64,000 bases of DNA from Nigrospora sphaerica (lineage: Eukaryota; Ascomycota; Sordariomycetes; Amphisphaeriales; Apiosporaceae), in assembly GCA_018287875.1 (NCBI GenBank), contig JAGVVL010000022.1:4526001-4590000 (forward strand), in the 5' to 3' direction. The notes under the pieces are model-generated. The model made no database searches. It was not told the origin of the DNA and was given only the letters and a program-made list of their open reading frames with translations. Every line of letters begins with the position of its first letter. Within the stretch, counting starts at the first letter, position 1. Below, one piece after another: positions 59,548-64,000 of this stretch. The position numbers and the translations under genes are program-made.

Positions 59548-60602
59548 ACGTGGATGTCATACGAGTGGGCCAGTTATACGAGTGGGCCACTTTTAAGCAC
59601 CTTCACGACAAATTAATTAATTACTTAACCACAACGCCTTAAATTAATTCAAACTAATCGGAATCCGACTCTCCAGATGTTTCTACGTCTATTTTACATG
59701 TTCGCGCATTATGCCCAGCCGTTCCGCAGATGCCACACCGCTGAGCGCGCGGTTCTGTCCTCGTCGCCCGACCACTCCTTATACACGTTTCCTCTCTTAA
59801 CTGTGTATCGATGTCCTTTTGATCTAAAAGATCTTGAGCCTCGCCAATCTCGAGTGTTCTTCTTTACCGTAGACGCGTCTTTTTCGCTCTCCGACGTTTT
59901 GCAAGGCTGGAATTCGCCTCTCAAAGGGTCTTGTTCTCCGCTCGGAGAAGAGCGACCTCGTGCATCATCGCCATTGCACCCTTAGCAAACTGGTCCACTT
60001 GTCGCGGGATGACATCAGCACGCTAACCACTGAGCCAAAAGACTAGGTAGACTGGATCGAAGATCCAGTCTATTAGCGTGACTTATGTACTGGGAGAGGT
60101 TCCCAGCTAACCTCTCACACCACTGCTGATAAAATCGGTGTTAGAGAGCTTCCTTGGTGACGGCGGACTCGATTCTTAATAAAATTAGTCTGCAAAGTCG
60201 CCTTAATCGGGTTGTGTGGCGTCTGAGAGGCCCATAGAATACTCGCGGCTGGAAGGCTTCTAATAGGCGAAGGTGTCGATAACTTTATATCCAGCTTTAC
60301 AAGCACTCTATCCGGGTTTAGAGGGATTAAACCGGCTCTAGCAAATCCAGCTTTAACGTTATTAAATATAAAAACTTTTAAAAAGGCTGCTTAAAAAGCG
60401 ATTAAAAACTCGGCCTTAGTGATGTGGTTAATAAGTGACTTTATAAACCCTTCGATTTCGCGATTATACACCTACTTTAATAGGCTGAAACACCCCACAT
60501 TAAGTGGCTAGAGTAGATGCGACGAGTGCGGAGGCATAAAGACTGTTATAATGTTCTTCTCTTTACAAAAAGCTTGGAATTCGGCCGAAACGTAGCTCTT
60601 AT
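59548..60602 (-). mobile_element. Truncated pogo-type transposon, second copy
   Basis: It begins after TA with the inverted repeat ACGTGGATGTCATACGAG, and the minus strand carries the C-terminal half of the same transposase as the element at 38772. Matches include VLVKLDIKLSTP, a Cys-rich tail with QRCGICGTAGHNART-like residues, and the region around GSHALTEF. The 3' side of the gene is far less RIP-altered than in the 38772 copy. The match stops near 60602, where the sequence changes to that flanking the 935-codon ORF. A 120 bp insertion lies at 60000-60119. Confidence 0.75.
60000..60119 (-). mobile_element. 120 bp LTR-like insertion with tRNA-type A-box and hairpins
   Basis: A 120 bp unit with TG...CA ends is flanked by a perfect duplication CCACT at 59995-59999 and 60120-60124. 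The same site is uninterrupted in the transposon copy at 38772 (near 40660). The minus strand contains TGGCTCAGTGG, the RNA polymerase III A-box consensus, and two hairpins: GACTGGATC/GATCCAGTC at about 60050-60070 and GAGAGGTT/AACCTCTC at about 60094-60116. No B-box is seen inside. The family is not recognised. Confidence 0.7.
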
Positions 60603-61055
60603 ACCTATTAGAACAGACAAACACTAGGTGTAGTGCCTGGTGGAAAGACGCGGTCGTGAGGTCGATCCCTGATAATGTGATAGACATGCCCTCGATTTAG
60701 GACGTGCAAGTCCTTGATCAAGGGTATGTCTATCACCCAAGTAAAAGTGAGGTCCAACTGGGACAATAACTGGGACAAAACGGTTACGAGTGATGGTCTC
60801 AAAAGATAAAAGGAAGTGAACATGTCTTGTTGTTGTCTTATCTCTACGGTGGAAGCTGGACAGCTACTTATAGGTGCAAGTCCTTGATCAGACCCCTGGC
60901 ATTGGGTGCTTACGTACCCTAGCCCCGTCTCAACCGTCCCCCAGTTGGGAAGCGATCGTACCGAATGTCAAAATGAAAAAGCATCACAACTAAAATACAG
61001 TGTGTGTGAGAGCGACCAGACTCTAATGAAGGGGCTAGTCTATGCAAGGCCTTGA
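60603..61055. other. 3' flank of the 935-codon ORF with short iterated motifs
   Basis: No gene. GTGCAAGTCCTTGATCA occurs at 60704-60720 and 60874-60890, and a near copy at 61043-61058 overlaps the ORF stop codon, giving a spacing of 169-170 bp. A 16 bp inverted repeat with one mismatch (60677-60692 with 60721-60736, loop 28) can form a hairpin in RNA. Confidence 0.6.
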
Positions 61056-63863
61056 TTAGTCTGATACCCCGTAGATGTCCTCCTCAATCTCCTCAGGCTC
61101 GTTCCCTGCGACCATTCCTGCGCGACGGGCAGCGCGCTCTTGTCGGCCTCTATGGACCGGCAAGTTCTGTCGCCAAGCGTCCTGCAAGGCGGTCATGCGA
61201 AGTCGCATGTCGTTCCATCCGCGCCAGTCCGCAGGCGCCGTGGGAATGGGACGGGTCAGAGCGTCCTCTCTGGTATCCCCAACCCTTGCGTAGCTTAAGC
61301 GACCTCCTTGATCAAGGGCTTGCGCCCGTTGTCCTCTTGTCATTCCCAGGTAGGAACCGTCAATGTCAGAGACAAGGTCTTGCCCTGTGCTGCTTGGGTC
61401 GTACGTGTATGTCGGCATGGGAGGCTGCTTGTGGTGCTTGCTCTTAGTTAATGTACCGACCTGAGGGTACTCGCTCTTTGTTAAGTCCACGTCCGGATCC
61501 GTGGGGTTGTCCTGCGCAGGCTCCTCGGTATGCGCTGCTTGTGCGGGCTCTGGGTTACTGGCGGCATGTCTCTCCGACCTGGTGGATCGACGGGTCTGTC
61601 GTCGGCCTCTGTCTGCTGGACCTCCTGGCGTGGGTCGCTCTTGAACAGCGGCTTCCTCAGGGATTGTGGCCGGGATCTGGCCTCTGGAAGTCGTTCTCGT
61701 CAATCCGCTGTTAGATGGGCCTGCTGTTGGCTCGTTGCCAGTGTCGCCAGGTCTCTGTGAAGAGCTTGACCTAGGGGTAGCAGCCGTACGCGTAGGCGTG
61801 GGAGTCGTCAATGTCATATTCGAGATACCTCTGCGCGTTAATTCTCTAGCTGAGGGCGGCGCTATGCGACCACCAGATGGCTGACCTGACGCCTGGCCTG
61901 TGGACGATCCCCTCTGTCTGTTGGGCGGTGTGGATGGTGCTTGTCTCTGATCAGGCCGTGCTCTGGCGGCAGGCGTTGATTCTTGGGAGGCTGGTCTCGA
62001 TGCTGGTCGTGATGATTGTCTTGTTGACGTCTGTGTGGACGGTGTATCCGGATCAGTGTTCACTGCGGCCCAGGTCCGCTGCATGTCCACATTCAACCCA
62101 ACTGACGCTGCCAGTTCGTTGACCATGACATAGTCCAATTGGTTCTCCACCCCGCGCAGCTTGCTGGAGATGTGCACGAAGTTGCTGTCCTTATTGATGT
62201 TGTACACCATCCAGATGACTGACAGAGCCATGTAGGCGTGGCGCCAGCGTTGCTGTCGGTTACAATAGCAGGGCGTCCAGCTGATCTTGAGGTTCGGGAA
62301 CCTGTCGGCAAGGTTGGCTCTGCTTAAAGCCTGTCGAAACAACTCTCCTGTGTTTTCGGCAACGACCTGGTTATCTTTGTCGCCAAACGTGTACACCATA
62401 GCACGCTGTAGTCCTGGTGCAAAGATCACCAGCGGCCAAGGACCATAGTCCTCATCGTCATGCGCTGCTCTGCAGATGCAGATGTAGCCGTCCGCGTAGG
62501 TCGTTCGCAATCGTGCTTGCATGTCGTTGTTCAGGTCGTTTGGGGCGTTGGGCTTGTCGTCAAGCGCCGACGGTGTGTCTTCCGTCAAACACCACCTGAG
62601 CGTCGTGTTGATCATCGATGTGAGGGCGTCAAAGTCCGCTCCTAGCATGGTCTTGCCTTCGGCGTACCTGAAGATGGTACGAAGGACAGCGTCCTGAGTT
62701 CCTGTCTTCCAGTTCTTCTGGTTCGTGATGGGCAAGGGTCTTGTCAATGACTCGCGCATGGTCTTGATCGGGGTTGACTGTAGTGAGTCCCAGCTGCGTA
62801 CTGGTGTGTCGTCCCTTGTGGTGCTTTCCCACTTTGGCATGGGTACCGAGGATCTCTCGCGTCCAATTACTCTCCCTAGGTTCTCCAGTTCGTCCCAGTG
62901 GAGTGAGCTGATCCTTGATCCGGGCTTGGTCTCTGCAGACAAGTACTTAGGCGACTCTTCTAGGGGTAGGAGGTTGTCTTTGTCGGTTCCATGGTCATCG
63001 ATACCGAAACGGAAGTTGCAGTTCTTCTGCATGACCTGGTACATCCGTCGTATAGCAGCGGTGAAGTTGCGTTGATTAACGACTTCCCTGACGACCTCCT
63101 TGATCAATGTACCTTGAGAGAGGTGCCAGGCCAGCAGGATCATGAAGTGGTTGTCTGCCCAGCATGCACTCGCGTGGATGCCCTTGTAGATGTGGACTGC
63201 TTTCCCCCAGTTGCCTTCACGTCTCCCGTCTAGGATGCGCTCCCAGACCACTCGGCCGGCGTGGTACCCATAGTCGAGGTACTGGTCGTCTGTTATTTTG
63301 AAAGGGGAGAAAACGTGGAGCCGATTCTTGTCGTAGACGCACAGCAGGTGGTTCTCTCTGTCGCTGTCTGGGTGCTTCGCGTTGATCATGATGGCAAAGT
63401 TGTCGCACAGTCCTTTCTCCCAGTTGGACCTGGCCATGGGTGAGATGTGCTCTTTCCATGTGCTGTGGTTTGTGTTGATCGTGCCAAGGAAGACCGTTCT
63501 TTTGTTCGCATTCCATAACAGCGCCAGGATCTTCTCGGTGTCTGGGTAACTGACTGGTCTTTTTAGTACGAACCGACGTACTGCTTCCCAGATCGCTGCT
63601 GAGTATGCAGTTGGTTCCGCTCGGTCGCGGGTCACTTTCTCGGCCTTGGTCGCGACTGCCGTGTCCGGAAGCTTTGTGATCAAGGGAATACCGTCCTCAC
63701 TGCGTTCGAATGGATGGCTGATCGGGAGGTTGTCGTTGGTCTCGACGCTCCAGAGGTCAGCGTCATAATCCTTCGCAATACTCTCTTGTAGTGCCACCAG
63801 CGCTGCCTTCTTCCCTTGGAAGACGTTGAAGTCTTCCATCTGGCCGAAATGGACGTCTTCCAT
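61056..63863 (-). CDS. Long intact intronless ORF, 935 aa, family not recognised
   Basis: One uninterrupted minus-strand frame. I do not recognise it. Two similar-looking alpha/beta regions are visible. The first (about residues 100-260) has RTVFLGTIN, NFAIMINAKHP, LLCVYDKNRLHVFSPF and CWADNHFMILLAWHLS. The second (about 440-580) has YICICRAAHDDED, PLVIFAPGLQRAMVYTFG and CYCNRQQRWRHAYMALSVIW. The order of a strand pair, a product-like strand and a Cys-helix loosely recalls Ulp1-type cysteine peptidases, but the usual DCG is absent, so this is only a guess. Residues about 600-790 are Ser/Thr/Pro/Arg-rich and disordered. The C-terminal 145 residues are charged and end EEIEEDIYGVSD. There is no signal peptide or membrane helix. 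The N-terminus has a small internal repeat, MEDVHFGQMEDF. It is GC-normal and free of RIP damage beside decayed repeats. It may belong to an unknown mobile element or be a young host gene. Confidence 0.7.
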   Translation of the reverse strand: MEDVHFGQMEDFNVFQGKKAALVALQESIAKDYDADLWSVETNDNLPISHPFERSEDGIPLITKLPDTAVATKAEKVTRDRAEPTAYSAAIWEAVRRFVLKRPVSYPDTEKILALLWNANKRTVFLGTINTNHSTWKEHISPMARSNWEKGLCDNFAIMINAKHPDSDRENHLLCVYDKNRLHVFSPFKITDDQYLDYGYHAGRVVWERILDGRREGNWGKAVHIYKGIHASACWADNHFMILLAWHLSQGTLIKEVVREVVNQRNFTAAIRRMYQVMQKNCNFRFGIDDHGTDKDNLLPLEESPKYLSAETKPGSRISSLHWDELENLGRVIGRERSSVPMPKWESTTRDDTPVRSWDSLQSTPIKTMRESLTRPLPITNQKNWKTGTQDAVLRTIFRYAEGKTMLGADFDALTSMINTTLRWCLTEDTPSALDDKPNAPNDLNNDMQARLRTTYADGYICICRAAHDDEDYGPWPLVIFAPGLQRAMVYTFGDKDNQVVAENTGELFRQALSRANLADRFPNLKISWTPCYCNRQQRWRHAYMALSVIWMVYNINKDSNFVHISSKLRGVENQLDYVMVNELAASVGLNVDMQRTWAAVNTDPDTPSTQTSTRQSSRPASRPASQESTPAARARPDQRQAPSTPPNRQRGSSTGQASGQPSGGRIAPPSARELTRRGISNMTLTTPTPTRTAATPRSSSSQRPGDTGNEPTAGPSNSGLTRTTSRGQIPATIPEEAAVQERPTPGGPADRGRRQTRRSTRSERHAASNPEPAQAAHTEEPAQDNPTDPDVDLTKSEYPQVGTLTKSKHHKQPPMPTYTYDPSSTGQDLVSDIDGSYLGMTRGQRAQALDQGGRLSYARVGDTREDALTRPIPTAPADWRGWNDMRLRMTALQDAWRQNLPVHRGRQERAARRAGMVAGNEPEEIEEDIYGVSD

Positions 63864-64000
63864 AGTGGAAAGTCTTGATCAAGACAGGAAGGTGATCAAG
63901 GTAGAATAGGGTTCCTTAACAGTGTGCAGTTCGGGGTACGAGTAGTGTGTGATGTTCTCTGGTGACCAGAGGTGCGGAGGATGTTGTTGGAGGGAAGAGG
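63864..64000 (-). promoter_or_regulatory. Upstream region of the 935-codon ORF
   Basis: Within 40 bases of the start codon lie the perfect palindrome GTCTTGATCAAGAC (63872-63885) and GGTGATCAAGG (63891-63901). The rest to the window edge has no recognisable feature, and the upstream gene boundary is outside the window. Confidence 0.4.

Noticed and set aside
60000..60040. Hammerhead ribozyme suggested by CTGATG on the minus strand
   Set aside because: The required GAAA core and third stem are missing.
60704..61058. CRISPR-like array from regularly spaced 17-mers
   Set aside because: Only three copies at 170 bp spacing in a eukaryotic genome; neither spacing nor repeat form fits CRISPR.
61056..63863. 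Assignment of the 935-aa ORF as a Ulp1-type peptidase
   Set aside because: The strand order is suggestive, but no His-Asp-Cys set with the usual DCG context could be placed; reported as unknown.

Overview
This window is nuclear DNA from a filamentous ascomycete (Pezizomycotina; a sordariomycete-like fungus is plausible, species not determinable). The evidence is short GT-AG introns of about 48-140 bp, fungal-type gene families (HET domain, Zn(II)2Cys6 regulator, Dal5/Seo1-type permease, Rds1-like secreted ferritin-fold protein, P450s), and transposon relics with heavy transition-only C-to-T/G-to-A decay, the signature of repeat-induced point mutation (RIP).

Layout. 1-13.7 kb is gene-bearing: a 2-oxoglutarate/Fe(II) oxygenase, an MFS permease, a small four-helix membrane protein, an alpha/beta hydrolase, a broken HET-domain gene and a class I methyltransferase. 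14.6-25.9 kb is a nested transposon block: a RIP-decayed Ty1/copia relic split by a complete minus-strand Ty3/gypsy chromovirus (matching 526 bp LTRs, 5 bp target duplication) and by a solo LTR. A P450 gene follows (26.7-28.5 kb). 29.3-31.1 kb holds pogo/Fot-type and LTR relics. At 33.0-35.9 kb lies a regulator with two complete zinc clusters in tandem. 37.5-48.0 kb is a repeat graveyard: solo LTRs of several families, a 2.9 kb pogo-type transposon nested inside a solo LTR, and a 1.9 kb Fot1-like transposon. 48-57.3 kb is gene-bearing again: two small secreted (effector-like) proteins, an Rds1-like protein and a second P450. 57.6-60.6 kb is relic DNA, and 61.1-63.9 kb carries a long intact intronless ORF (935 aa) of no family I recognise, ringed by repeated palindromic TTGATCAA sites.

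How the genes relate. The 2OG oxygenase, permease, hydrolase, methyltransferase and P450s are all enzyme types found in fungal specialised metabolism, but no backbone synthase (PKS, NRPS, terpene cyclase) is visible, so a cluster cannot be claimed. Gene islands are separated by AT-rich repeat blocks, and the secreted-protein genes sit next to such blocks, the usual arrangement of a two-speed fungal genome. Intron boundaries are by eye; where reading phase closes across all exons I say so.
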